Source: Sporomusa sphaeroides DSM 2875 (GTDB taxonomy: Bacteria > Bacillota > Negativicutes > Sporomusales > Sporomusaceae). Taken from it: 64,000 nt of DNA. The DNA is taken from contig NZ_CP146991.1 in NCBI RefSeq assembly GCF_001941975.2, positions 1,660,524 to 1,724,523 of the forward strand. The letters run 5' to 3'. The position numbers and the translations under genes were made by a program. Shown piece by piece: positions 25,024-33,400 of the stretch. The notes under the pieces are model-generated. The model saw only the letters and a program-made list of their open reading frames with translations, did no database searches and had not been told where the DNA came from. The number at the start of each line of letters is the position of its first letter. Within the stretch, counting starts at the first letter, position 1.

Positions 25024-25884
25024 ATGGAAGCAATTGAGAACCTGAAAGCCGGCTTAGCGGCAAACGGCTATCTGGCTGATAATAATTTAGCGGCAGCAAT
25101 GTATTTGGCCGAGAACCTGGAGAAGCCGCTGCTCTTGGAAGGGCCGGCCGGTGTTGGCAAAACCGAGTTGGCAAAGGCGTGGTCACGGCTGCGCAACCGG
25201 CGGCTTATCCGTCTGCAATGTTATGAAGGTCTTGACGAAAGCAAGGCGCTGTATGAGTGGAACTATCAAAAACAGCTGTTATACATCCAGATTGAGGCAT
25301 TGGCGCAAAGCGGCTGGGAAACAGGGCGGCAGCAGATCTTTGATCAGGAATTCCTGCTAAAACGACCGCTGCTAACGGCGCTTACCAGTCCGGAACCGGT
25401 GGTGCTCTTAATTGATGAGATTGACAAAAGCGATCAGGAGTTTGAAAGCTTCCTCCTGGAGGCCTTATCTGACTGGCAGGTAACCATTCCCGAACTTGGC
25501 ACCATAAGTGCCGTTACCCGGCCGCATGTTGTGCTGACTTCCAATAGCACCCGGGAATTAGGTGATGCGCTGCGCCGCCGGTGCCTGCATTTTCACATTG
25601 ATTATCCTGATTTTGAACGGGAAATGGCGATTGTTGAGTTGAATGCTCCGCAAATTGACCGGAAGTTTGCCAATCAGCTTGTCGAATTTGTTCAAAATCT
25701 TCGCAAACAGCCGCTCAAGAAGCCGCCCAGTGTTACCGAGAGTATTGATTGGGCATTATCCATGCATCTTTTTGGCGGCGAATTAACGCCAGAAGCAGTC
25801 CGCGCTACGCTTACCGCACTGCTCAAATATACCAAAGACCGTGAGCTTGTCGCCGATAAGCTGCCATATTTACTTAAGCCATGA
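25024..25884 (+). CDS. MoxR-type AAA+ ATPase
   Basis: The start is taken as ATG 25024, with GGAG about 10 bp upstream; a nearer ATG at 25009 is possible. The 286-residue protein has Walker A 'EGPAGVGKTELAKA', Walker B 'VVLLIDEIDKSD', sensor 1 'VVLTSNSTRELGDALRRR' (arginine finger) and the C-terminal lid. MoxR ATPases act as chaperones that mature metal cofactor enzymes together with VWA proteins. Its stop overlaps the start of the VWA gene (ATGA), indicating coupling. Confidence 0.93.
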   Translation: MEAIENLKAGLAANGYLADNNLAAAMYLAENLEKPLLLEGPAGVGKTELAKAWSRLRNRRLIRLQCYEGLDESKALYEWNYQKQLLYIQIEALAQSGWETGRQQIFDQEFLLKRPLLTALTSPEPVVLLIDEIDKSDQEFESFLLEALSDWQVTIPELGTISAVTRPHVVLTSNSTRELGDALRRRCLHFHIDYPDFEREMAIVELNAPQIDRKFANQLVEFVQNLRKQPLKKPPSVTESIDWALSMHLFGGELTPEAVRATLTALLKYTKDRELVADKLPYLLKP

Positions 25885-27254
25885 AACATTTGATTGTCGA
25901 ATTTGTCCGTTTACTGCGGAAAGCCGGTCTAACGGTAACCACCATGGAAGCCGCCGATGCCCTGCGGTCGGCCGAACTCATTGGCTTTAACCCGGTGCTG
26001 CTGCGGGGCGTGCTGGAAACCACGCTGGTCAAAAGCATGTGGGAGCGGCCGGTCTTTGCTGCTTTATTTGATCTTTATTTTGATTTAGCACCGCCGGCGT
26101 CCGAACAAGCGGCTCATAATCAGGAACTGCTGACAATTAAAGCCGCTACCGCTGATGGCAGTGGCCGCAGTTCAGCAGGCGCCGGTGGCGATGCCGAAGG
26201 TCTGCTGGAAACCATTGATAGTCAGCCGGCCGTTGTGCTGGAAGACTTGGCCAGGCAATTTACCAGAGATATAGCTCTTGCCAGTGCAGAGCCGGAAGAA
26301 ATATCGCAAAAGCTGCGGGCTGTTCAGGTCAAACTCAGATGGTTTGAAGCCGTTAACAAAATTGAGCGTCAATATGTAAATAAACAGATGAAAGAAGGCC
26401 GGTTTCAGAATTGGCAAAAGCTGTTTGCCCAGTTGGAGGCACTTATCCGCCGGGAACTGGAGCGTAAAGCGGTCAGGCAATTTGGCCGTCAGCATATCGT
26501 GCAGTTGGTTGAGTATGCTAACATCAGGCGCCGGGAATTTGATGGCCTGGCTGCGGCAGAAATTATCACCGTGGAGCAGGAGATTGCCAAACTGGCCAAA
26601 AAATTGGCCGAAAGGCCTGGCATTCGGCTGCGGCGGGCCAAACGCGGCAAGGTGGATCTTCGCCGCACCTTCCGGGAAGTAGTTCGCACCGGCGGCTGCC
26701 CGCTGCATTTAAAATACCGGGATAAGAGCAAGAGTAAGGTGGATTTATGGCTATTATGTGACGTTTCCAACTCGGTAGAACAGTTTAGCCGGTTTATGCT
26801 GCAACTGGTGCAGGCGGCTAACAGGCGTTATGCCAACATCCGCTCGTTTGTGTTTGTTGATGAAGCCGTTGAAGTTACCGAGTGGTTTAAAAATCAGGAT
26901 GTTAATGCTTTTTTGCAGGCCAGGCATTTACGCGACCGATTTAACCGCCGGGTAGGTTTGTCACGTTATGATTTTGTTTTTGAACAACTGGCCCGGCATG
27001 AGCTTTCGGCCATTAGTAGCCGCACTAAACTAATTATTTTAGGGGATGGCCGGAATAACTGGCATCCGGGCGGGGCGGACGAACTGGCTAAAATTGCCGA
27101 ACAGGCTGAGGCCATCTACTGGCTGAATCCTCTGCCGGAGAAAGAGTGGTTTACCGGAGACTGTCTCATGCAAGAGTATTTGCCATATTGCCGGCAAGTG
27201 TTTGAATGCCGCAATTTGGAGCAATTAACCAATGTAGCCAGCCATATTCTATGA
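25881..27254 (+). CDS. CoxE-like von Willebrand factor A domain protein
   Basis: The start overlaps the MoxR stop by 4 nt. The 457-residue protein has an alpha-helical N-terminal half and a C-terminal VWA domain (about 280-457) with the MIDAS motif DxSxS in 'LLCDVSNSVEQFSRF' and a conserved threonine/aspartate region around 'LIILGDGRNNWHPGG'. It matches the CoxE/YehP-like partners of MoxR ATPases, which in CO dehydrogenase systems help insert the active-site metal. No molybdenum hydroxylase is visible nearby, so the client is unknown. Confidence 0.92.
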   Translation: MKHLIVEFVRLLRKAGLTVTTMEAADALRSAELIGFNPVLLRGVLETTLVKSMWERPVFAALFDLYFDLAPPASEQAAHNQELLTIKAATADGSGRSSAGAGGDAEGLLETIDSQPAVVLEDLARQFTRDIALASAEPEEISQKLRAVQVKLRWFEAVNKIERQYVNKQMKEGRFQNWQKLFAQLEALIRRELERKAVRQFGRQHIVQLVEYANIRRREFDGLAAAEIITVEQEIAKLAKKLAERPGIRLRRAKRGKVDLRRTFREVVRTGGCPLHLKYRDKSKSKVDLWLLCDVSNSVEQFSRFMLQLVQAANRRYANIRSFVFVDEAVEVTEWFKNQDVNAFLQARHLRDRFNRRVGLSRYDFVFEQLARHELSAISSRTKLIILGDGRNNWHPGGADELAKIAEQAEAIYWLNPLPEKEWFTGDCLMQEYLPYCRQVFECRNLEQLTNVASHIL

Positions 27255-27280
27255 ATGTGGCCGACTAGTATATTCCACAA

Positions 27281-27315
27281 TAAAATTGCCGGTGCAGGCA
27301 GCACCTGAAACCGGC
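27281..27315. terminator. Hairpin between convergent CoxE and YdjM-like genes
   Basis: GCCGGT (27288-27293) pairs with ACCGGC (27310-27315) around an inner GCAGG/CCTG hairpin. On the minus strand AATTTTATT follows. Probable terminator of the YdjM-like gene. Confidence 0.5.
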
Positions 27316-27321
27316 TTGGCT

Positions 27322-28269
27322 TTAACAGGGTATTTTTATTTTTTGTCCGTAGGTCTTAATATAGGAATCACAAGGCTGTTGATCGCTGCCAAAAATAATC
27401 GTGGCACTATGCAGGAAGGTCTGATTGAAAAAATAACGCAGATCATAAATGTGCACAAATTTAGCATGTTGCTGGTGATCCTGATGTTCAGTAAAATAGC
27501 TAAACGGCGTAAACGACGAAAAAAATTCGCCCAAAACGGTTTTTTGTGCACCCTGGGCAGCCGGAGATAAGGCTTGTTTGGCCAGTTCGGTATGAATCAT
27601 GAACGCCTGATGAAATACACCGATTTGCCCGACATAATAGTGGTTATTGGTTTCAATAACAAAATCCCAGAAGCGGGTACTCTTAAGGGATGGCATAAGC
27701 AGCATTCGCATAATTGCATTGCTGCCAAAATGGTGTCTGCACCGATTGGTTGCACGTAGCTTAAGTATAAATCTTACCGCAATATACAAACCGGTTACGG
27801 CAAAAAAGAGCAGGGAAGTCTCCCGCGCCGGCAGGCCTGGAACAAATACGGCAAGCATAATGATTAGCAGTAACGGATCAAACACATTTAACAGACTGAA
27901 GCTTTTGCGTTCCCGGCTAAATGGCCACAAGACGGCTGCGCCATGGGCATTAAAGAAATCCATAATACTATGTGACAGACCTCCGAGAAAAGACCAAACA
28001 AAAACGTCAACAGGTGCTGTCGCTGGTGACGCTAAGAAAAAGCCGGCAGTAATCAAACCTGACCACAGGATAAGCCCGGGGATGGAATGCGAGAAAGCCC
28101 GGTGCTGACGGAGTAAAGCGAGTTTTCCCCGGACGCTGGCAATAACATCAAAATCAGGTGCCTGAGCACCGATAATACTTGCTACATAAATAGGGTCGCC
28201 AATGCTTAACGGGTGTCCTGATAAACCTGCAACAGCAATACCCAGCAAGGCATGGGAGAAAGTATCCAT
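27322..28269 (-). CDS. YdjM-like membrane-bound metal-dependent hydrolase (PF04307 type)
   Basis: I start at the ATG at 28269, with GGGGAGG upstream. The 315-residue protein begins 'MDTFSHALLGIAVAGL' and contains the metal-binding histidine/aspartate motifs 'IIGAQAPDFDVI', 'HRAFSHSIPGL' and 'GGLSHSIMDFFNAHGA', with several membrane spans. These features define the YdjM/YbcI family, annotated as LexA-regulated inner-membrane hydrolases of unknown substrate. It is convergent with the CoxE-like gene. Confidence 0.85.
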   Translation of the reverse strand: MDTFSHALLGIAVAGLSGHPLSIGDPIYVASIIGAQAPDFDVIASVRGKLALLRQHRAFSHSIPGLILWSGLITAGFFLASPATAPVDVFVWSFLGGLSHSIMDFFNAHGAAVLWPFSRERKSFSLLNVFDPLLLIIMLAVFVPGLPARETSLLFFAVTGLYIAVRFILKLRATNRCRHHFGSNAIMRMLLMPSLKSTRFWDFVIETNNHYYVGQIGVFHQAFMIHTELAKQALSPAAQGAQKTVLGEFFSSFTPFSYFTEHQDHQQHAKFVHIYDLRYFFNQTFLHSATIIFGSDQQPCDSYIKTYGQKIKIPC

Positions 28270-28464
28270 GCGATCGAAACCTCCCCAACTAGGTGACATA
28301 ACATATCAATACTTGCTAATTATATCACAGCTGACGGGGAGGAGGTCTATTGGTAATTGCAGGCAAGCAGAGTGAGGCGGCTGCAAATTTTCATTAGATA
28401 CTATCTATATTGACGCAAGCCAAAGTTTGTAAAACACAAATTAATTGTAAGGGGGATTTTTACA

Positions 28465-28545
28465 ATGAAACCAGCAGTGTCAGGCAGGTATTGGCGGAAA
28501 AAACGGATATACTCTTACAGCGGCGAGGCCAGCTATGGAGCTTGA
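28465..28545 (+). CDS. Possible 26-aa leader peptide before the CdaR-kinase
   Basis: AAGGGGG (28449-28455) is a strong ribosome-binding site for ATG 28465, which opens only 26 codons ending in TGA at 28543-28545. The product is basic and tyrosine/serine-rich (begins 'MKPAVSGRYWRKKR'). It overlaps the kinase start at 28535 by 11 nt in another frame, so ribosomes ending here could reinitiate on the kinase. It may be a regulatory upstream frame or a trace of a shifted N-terminus. Confidence 0.35.
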   Translation: MKPAVSGRYWRKKRIYSYSGEASYGA

Positions 28546-29623
28546 TCCCCGTTTTGCTCAAACACTTGTTGATATTGTTGCCGCAGAACTAAATCAAAAC
28601 GTCAATATTACAGATAATCACGGTGTTATTATTGCATCCTTCAGCAAGGAGCGTATCTCGCATATTCATGAAGCGGCTGCAAAAATGCTGCTTAGTGGTC
28701 CGATCCGGGAATTTTCCGTTACAGATAAGGAAGAACGGCAATTAAAAGGGGTACGGGCAGGATTCAATGTGCCGATTATGGTAAATGATTGCTGTGTTGG
28801 GGTTATTGGCGTTTCCGGTGAACCTCATACGGCAGCGCCTTACGCCCGATTGGCTGCAAGATTTGTCGAAGCGGCCTTAGAATCCAATGCCAGACAGGAA
28901 AAGCTGGTGCGCGCTCTGCTGGAAAAGGAAGAGCTTCAATCCACGTTGTTAAACAAGGTGATTAGTGTTCAGGAAGAGGAACGTAAAAAGATATCGCGTG
29001 AGCTGCATGATGAAACCAGTCAGGCCTTAACGTCAATTATCGTTGGTTTACGGGTGTTATCCGAGCATGTGCATAGTGAGAATGAGCGGATGAAGATTTT
29101 GGAGATGCGTGATTTGGTGGTAACAACACTGGAGGCTGTGCATCACCTGGCCGTGCAGCTTAGACCGGCCTTGCTGGATGACCTGGGGCTGGTGGCAGCA
29201 GCGCAAAAGTATATTGAGAACTATTCACGCCAATATAATATTTTTGTGGACCTGGCTGTTGTTAATTTGTCGCGGCAAAGGTTTTTGCCGGAGATTGAAA
29301 TTACCTTGTACCGGATTTTGCAGGAGGCTTTAACCAATATTGCCAAACATGCCAAAGCCAGTAAGGTGAAAGTTACCCTGAAAAAGCACAAGGGAAGACT
29401 GATGCTGATAGTAAAAGACAGCGGTATTGGTTTTAATGCCAAGCGGATCAGCGGTACTGCCAGTGATAATTGTCTTGGTATTCACGGTATGCATGAAAGG
29501 GTTGCACTTTTGTCAGGCGATTTTACCATTCATTCCTCTGAAGGGGAAGGAACGACCATTGCGGTAGAGATTCCTATCCGACAGCATAAAAAAACAGAAA
29601 GCGGTTTGGGCCAAGCCCATTAA
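28535..29623 (+). CDS. Sensor histidine kinase with CdaR-type sugar-diacid recognition domain
   Basis: The start ATG 28535 has GAGG 7 bp upstream and begins at the natural edge of the domain ('MELDPRFAQTLVDIV'). The N-terminal region (about 1-115) matches the CdaR diacid-recognition domain: 'IHEAAAKMLLSG', 'LKGVRAGFNVPIMV', 'CVGVIGVSGEP'. It is followed by a coiled linker, HisKA_3 with the phosphohistidine H158 ('KKISRELHDETSQAL'), and HATPase_c ('VKDSGIGFNAKRI', 'LGIHGMHERV'). There is no membrane span, so it senses a cytoplasmic ligand. The partner is probably the NarL-type regulator at 32610, on the far side of glcDF. Confidence 0.88.
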   Translation: MELDPRFAQTLVDIVAAELNQNVNITDNHGVIIASFSKERISHIHEAAAKMLLSGPIREFSVTDKEERQLKGVRAGFNVPIMVNDCCVGVIGVSGEPHTAAPYARLAARFVEAALESNARQEKLVRALLEKEELQSTLLNKVISVQEEERKKISRELHDETSQALTSIIVGLRVLSEHVHSENERMKILEMRDLVVTTLEAVHHLAVQLRPALLDDLGLVAAAQKYIENYSRQYNIFVDLAVVNLSRQRFLPEIEITLYRILQEALTNIAKHAKASKVKVTLKKHKGRLMLIVKDSGIGFNAKRISGTASDNCLGIHGMHERVALLSGDFTIHSSEGEGTTIAVEIPIRQHKKTESGLGQAH

Positions 29624-29638
29624 CCGCTTTCCATTTTT
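29597..29638 (+). terminator. Terminator overlapping the end of the kinase gene
   Basis: GAAAGCGGTT (29597-29606) pairs with AACCGCTTTC (29622-29631), extended inside by TGGGC/GCCCA, then CATTTTTT. The kinase stop (29621-29623) lies in the right arm. Confidence 0.85.
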
Positions 29639-29728
29639 TACTCTGGACTTAATTTACACATTACTGTGATAATGACTGGGGGGTGAGTCAGACCATCGGC
29701 CACCATCACAGCCTATGTGGAGTAAGCT

Positions 29729-31057
29729 TTACTTGCGCTGGCCGGCTTTATAAGCTCTGTCTAACAGTTGAATGACATGGAATACGTTTTGGTTCATGTT
29801 GTTTTGGACCAGGCCGTCGGTGATATGCATGCGGCAGGTGCCGCAGCTGGTGGCCACTGTGTCCGCTTTAGTCTGAGCGATATTGGCGATTTTACGGTCG
29901 TTAATTTTACGCGAGATTTCGTAGTTCGCCAGACTGAAAGAGCCGCCGGAACCGCAGCAACGGTCGGCTTCTTTCATTTCTACGAAGGTCAGACCGGGGA
30001 TGGATTTTAATATTTCACGCGGTTCAGCGGTAACTTTGATACCACGCGCCATGTGACAGGGGTCGTGCATGGTGACTGTGGCATTGACCGGACCGAGCCT
30101 GCTTTTGTCAAGTTTCACAACATTAACTAAGAATTGGCTGATTTCATAGGTCTTACTAGCCAGTTTCTCAGCCTTGGCTTTCATTACCGGGTTATCGTGG
30201 AACAATTCGATGAACTCTATCTTCCAGGCTTCGGCACAGGAGCCGCAGGCGGCAATGATGTAATCAATATCATATTGCTCGAAGACTTCGATATTGTGTT
30301 TGGCTAAGAGTTTAGCCGACTCAACATCGCCGGACATAAATATCGGTGTGCCACAACAATGCTGCATAGGCGGAATGACAATTTCAACATTGTTGGCCTT
30401 GAGTACATCAATGACTGCCTGACCTACATCGGTGTAAATATAATTGATAGTACAGCCGGTGAAAAAACCGACTTTCATTTTGGGTTTATCAACTTTAATT
30501 ACTTCCGGGTTTTGGCTGCGCAACGGCGTAGCGGCAAACGGCGCGGTTACGCGGCGCTTATCAAGTCCGGGCATCGGGAAACGGGCTACGGCCGCCATGG
30601 GGCGGGGCAGTTTTTTCATGCTTAGCGGGCCAAAGAGACCGGCCATTCTTAGTGCCAGGTCAAACATGGCCCGGTTTTTCAGCAGGTTAAACACCTGTTT
30701 CTTTACCGGATGCAGACCACGGGCTTTTACGGCAGCCTGGCGGCCGCGGACGATAAGTTCGTCAGCCGGTACACCGCAAGGACATTTTACCGAACACGCT
30801 TTACAAGATACGCATTTGGCCATCCATTTATCGAAGTTTTCACTGATGGGAATTTTACCGCTTAATACCGCCTCCATCAGTGCGAGTTTACCTCTGGCAA
30901 CTGCTGTTTCGGTGCCCAGCTCTTTGTAGATGGGGCACACTTCCATACAGTTACCGCATTTCATACAGTTGGCAAGCGCATCCTGAATGTCAGCCAACAG
31001 TTCCTTATCCTGCGCATTGATGGCCTGCGCGGTGACGGATTTGTTAGAATCACTCAT
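29729..31057 (-). CDS. glcF: GlcF-type Fe-S subunit of glycolate/D-lactate dehydrogenase
   Basis: The 442-residue protein has two ferredoxin-like cluster motifs ('CMKCGNCMEVCP' and 'CVSCKACSVKCPCG') and two cysteine-rich CCG domains ('MQHCCGTPIFMSGD' and 'DRCCGSGGSFSL'), followed by 'CGTCRMHI'. This is the LldE/GlcF/HdrB-type electron-transfer subunit that passes electrons from the flavin subunit to a membrane or soluble acceptor. It starts one base after the stop of glcD, so the pair is translated together. The electron acceptor is not visible. Confidence 0.92.
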   Translation of the reverse strand: MSDSNKSVTAQAINAQDKELLADIQDALANCMKCGNCMEVCPIYKELGTETAVARGKLALMEAVLSGKIPISENFDKWMAKCVSCKACSVKCPCGVPADELIVRGRQAAVKARGLHPVKKQVFNLLKNRAMFDLALRMAGLFGPLSMKKLPRPMAAVARFPMPGLDKRRVTAPFAATPLRSQNPEVIKVDKPKMKVGFFTGCTINYIYTDVGQAVIDVLKANNVEIVIPPMQHCCGTPIFMSGDVESAKLLAKHNIEVFEQYDIDYIIAACGSCAEAWKIEFIELFHDNPVMKAKAEKLASKTYEISQFLVNVVKLDKSRLGPVNATVTMHDPCHMARGIKVTAEPREILKSIPGLTFVEMKEADRCCGSGGSFSLANYEISRKINDRKIANIAQTKADTVATSCGTCRMHITDGLVQNNMNQNVFHVIQLLDRAYKAGQRK

Positions 31058-31058
31058 T

Positions 31059-32441
31059 TTAACACTCTCCTACTAGTTTTCCGGGATTTAAAATGAGGTT
31101 GGGGTCAAGGGCGCGTTTAATATTGCGCATAGCTTCCATCGCTACCGGACCGAATTGATCTTCCATATATTTAAGTTTGCCAAGGCCAATACCATGTTCG
31201 CCAGACAGTGTGCCGCCCAGTTTAATAGCGGTACCGAAAATTTCGTCCATGGCCTTATATACCCGGCTCATTTCTTCCTCATCACGGATGTCACAGACAA
31301 TAGTCGGATGCATGTTGCCGTCGCCGGCATGGCCGAAGGTACCAATAGTGACATTGTATTTTTTGGCAATTTCATTTACGGCGCGAATCATCTCAGGAAC
31401 CTTGTTTCTGGGGACGGTGGCATCTTCCACAAAGGTTGTGGGGCGGAGCTTGGCCAGGGCCGGGAGCGCGGCGCGGCGGGCAGCCCAGATTTTATCGCGT
31501 TCAGCCGCATCTTTGGCCTGTCTCACTTCATCTGCCTTATTAATGGTCAGCACTTCCAGGACTTTTGCAGCTTCTTTTTCCACTACCTCGGGAATACCGT
31601 CAACTTCAATCAGCAGGACGGCCTCGGCATCAACCGGCAGGCCAACTTTGGCATAATCTTCGACCGTGCGGATGGTGGCATTATCCATAATTTCCAGTGT
31701 TGCCGGAATAATCTTGGCGGCGATGATGGCCGCTATGGAATTACCGGCATTGTCAAGGTTCTTAAAAATAGCCATCATGCTCTTTTTGGCCTCAGGAGCG
31801 GGGACCAGTTTAACAATAATTTTAGTAATTACGCCTAAGGTGCCTTCCGCACCGGTAAAGAGCTTGGTCATGTCATAGCCTGACACGTCTTTTACATTTT
31901 TGCCGCCGACATTCATAACTTGTCCGCTGGCAAGCACTACTTCAAGGCCCATCACATAGTGTTTGGTTACGCCATATTTGAGCCCGCGCAGTCCGCCGGC
32001 GTTTTCAGAGACGGTGCCGCCTAAGGTAGCTGTGGTTACGGTGCCGGGGTCCGGCGGATAGATGAGCCCGTGGGTTTCAACTGCTTTATTAAGGTCAGAG
32101 ACAATGACGCCGGGCTGGGCTACTGCCACCAGGTTTTCGGTATCAATTTCAATAATTTGATTCATGCGGGTCATGAGGAGCACAATGCCGCCTTTTGTCG
32201 GTATGGTGCCTGCAGACAAATTGGTGCCCGAACCGCGGGTATAAACCGGAATTTTTTCGCTGTTGGCCAACGCCAGCACCTTGGCTACTTCTTCCGTAGT
32301 GCCTGGTATGACAACAACGTCGGGCATATGGGAAAACCCTGGAGTAGCATCATACGAGTAGCAGTGCAGCTCTTCCGCACTTGTTAGTACATGCTCAGTA
32401 CCTACAATTCTTTTGAGCGCCTCAATATGTTGGTTTTGCAT
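31059..32441 (-). CDS. glcD: GlcD-type FAD-linked 2-hydroxyacid oxidase subunit
   Basis: I prefer ATG 32441, with AAGGGG 10 bp upstream, to ATG 32459, which lacks a site. The 460-residue flavoprotein has the PCMH FAD-binding domain ('PVYTRGSGTNLSAGTI', 'VTTATLGGTVSENAGGLRG', 'DVSGYDMTKLFTGAEGTLG') and the FAD-oxidase C-terminal domain ('GHAGDGNMHPTIV', 'LGGTLSGEHGIGLGK'). It oxidises a 2-hydroxyacid such as glycolate or D-lactate; sequence alone does not separate them. The CdaR-kinase/NarL pair around the operon favours a small hydroxyacid or diacid-responsive pathway. Confidence 0.92.
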   Translation of the reverse strand: MQNQHIEALKRIVGTEHVLTSAEELHCYSYDATPGFSHMPDVVVIPGTTEEVAKVLALANSEKIPVYTRGSGTNLSAGTIPTKGGIVLLMTRMNQIIEIDTENLVAVAQPGVIVSDLNKAVETHGLIYPPDPGTVTTATLGGTVSENAGGLRGLKYGVTKHYVMGLEVVLASGQVMNVGGKNVKDVSGYDMTKLFTGAEGTLGVITKIIVKLVPAPEAKKSMMAIFKNLDNAGNSIAAIIAAKIIPATLEIMDNATIRTVEDYAKVGLPVDAEAVLLIEVDGIPEVVEKEAAKVLEVLTINKADEVRQAKDAAERDKIWAARRAALPALAKLRPTTFVEDATVPRNKVPEMIRAVNEIAKKYNVTIGTFGHAGDGNMHPTIVCDIRDEEEMSRVYKAMDEIFGTAIKLGGTLSGEHGIGLGKLKYMEDQFGPVAMEAMRNIKRALDPNLILNPGKLVGEC

Positions 32442-32494
32442 TTGCTCATACCCCTTCATGTTTAAAATTTTCCGACAGTAAAGAAAATTAGCAT

Positions 32495-32523
32495 TTGATA
32501 ATATTGTCGCTAAATTTCGTCAA
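32495..32523 (-). promoter_or_regulatory. Candidate glcDF promoter
   Basis: On the minus strand TTGACG (32523-32518) and TATCAA (32500-32495) are 17 bp apart, about 50 bp before the glcD start. The weak -10 box suits an activated promoter, and a 17-bp inverted repeat lies just upstream. Confidence 0.5.
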
Positions 32524-32532
32524 AATGTAAAT

Positions 32533-32578
32533 CAGGCACTTACAGTAATATTATGTGGGGGATTACTGTAAGTGCCTG
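32533..32578. promoter_or_regulatory. 17-bp perfect inverted repeat between regulator gene and glcDF promoter
   Basis: CAGGCACTTACAGTAAT (32533-32549) is perfectly inverted at 32562-32578 with a 12-nt spacer. On the minus strand it follows the NarL-type regulator stop by 31 nt and precedes the glcD -35 box by 10 nt. It can act as the regulator gene's terminator; T-content after it is modest, so an operator role is also possible. Confidence 0.6.
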
Positions 32579-32609
32579 TAAGGGAAAATCCGACAAATAG
32601 TCTTAATTT

Positions 32610-33266
32610 TCACATATTAATAAGTTTATACTGCAGAGCGTAATTGACCAGTTCGGATTTTTTCCGGACATTAAGTTTGGTCATGACGCGTGAACGGTAG
32701 GTGTCTATCGTTTTGGTGCTTAAAGACAGGTGACTGGCAATTTCACTATTGGTATGCCCCTGGGCCAACAGCCGCAGCACTTGGCGCTCCCGCGCGCTTA
32801 AGAGGGTATAGGGATCGCGCTGGTCGTTTTTTTCGTCTGGAATTTTGAGCAGACTATTCAGCAGGGTTTGCGACATGGTTTCATTGAGATGTTTTTTTCC
32901 TGAGGAAATTTTAAGGATACCTTCAACCAGTTCGGTGTCTGCCGATTTTTTTAGTACATAGCCGTCGGCACCGGCCCGCATGACTTCTTTGATATATTCA
33001 TCACCATCATACATTGTCAGGACAAGTATGCGGCAGGAAAGTCCCCGGGACTTCATTTCTTTGATACACTCTACGCCGCTCATAACCGGCATGGATATAT
33101 CGAGCAGCAGTACATCCGGACGGAGCTGTTCTACCATGCGAATGGCCTGTTGACCATCACCGGCTTCGCCAATGACTTCAAATAATGGTGAACAATTCAG
33201 CAATGCTTTGAGTCCCGAACGCAATACGGCATGATCGTCAGCAATTACAATACGTATTCTATCCAT
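32610..33266 (-). CDS. NarL/FixJ-type response regulator
   Basis: The 218-residue protein has a receiver domain (acidic pair D10/D11, phosphoacceptor D56 in 'DVLLLDISMPV', K106 region 'YVLKKSADTELV') and a C-terminal LuxR/GerE helix-turn-helix ('LSARERQVLRLLAQGHTNSEIA'). HisKA_3 kinases such as the one at 28535 pair with this class. The two genes bracket glcDF, so they probably form its dedicated two-component system. Confidence 0.92.
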   Translation of the reverse strand: MDRIRIVIADDHAVLRSGLKALLNCSPLFEVIGEAGDGQQAIRMVEQLRPDVLLLDISMPVMSGVECIKEMKSRGLSCRILVLTMYDGDEYIKEVMRAGADGYVLKKSADTELVEGILKISSGKKHLNETMSQTLLNSLLKIPDEKNDQRDPYTLLSARERQVLRLLAQGHTNSEIASHLSLSTKTIDTYRSRVMTKLNVRKKSELVNYALQYKLINM

Positions 33267-33400
33267 ATTTTAGCCTCCACTTAGTTAACCTGTAATTTCA
33301 TGTTGGAAAATTTTTTTTCTTGCCCCATACCTAATAATATTATGTTACAATAGTATCATATAAAATATCAATCACTATTTACCGGACCGGAGGCGTTACA

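Noticed and set aside
28410-28592. 60-codon frame around the CdaR-kinase start
   Set aside because: Different frame from both the leader peptide and the kinase, without a ribosome-binding site.
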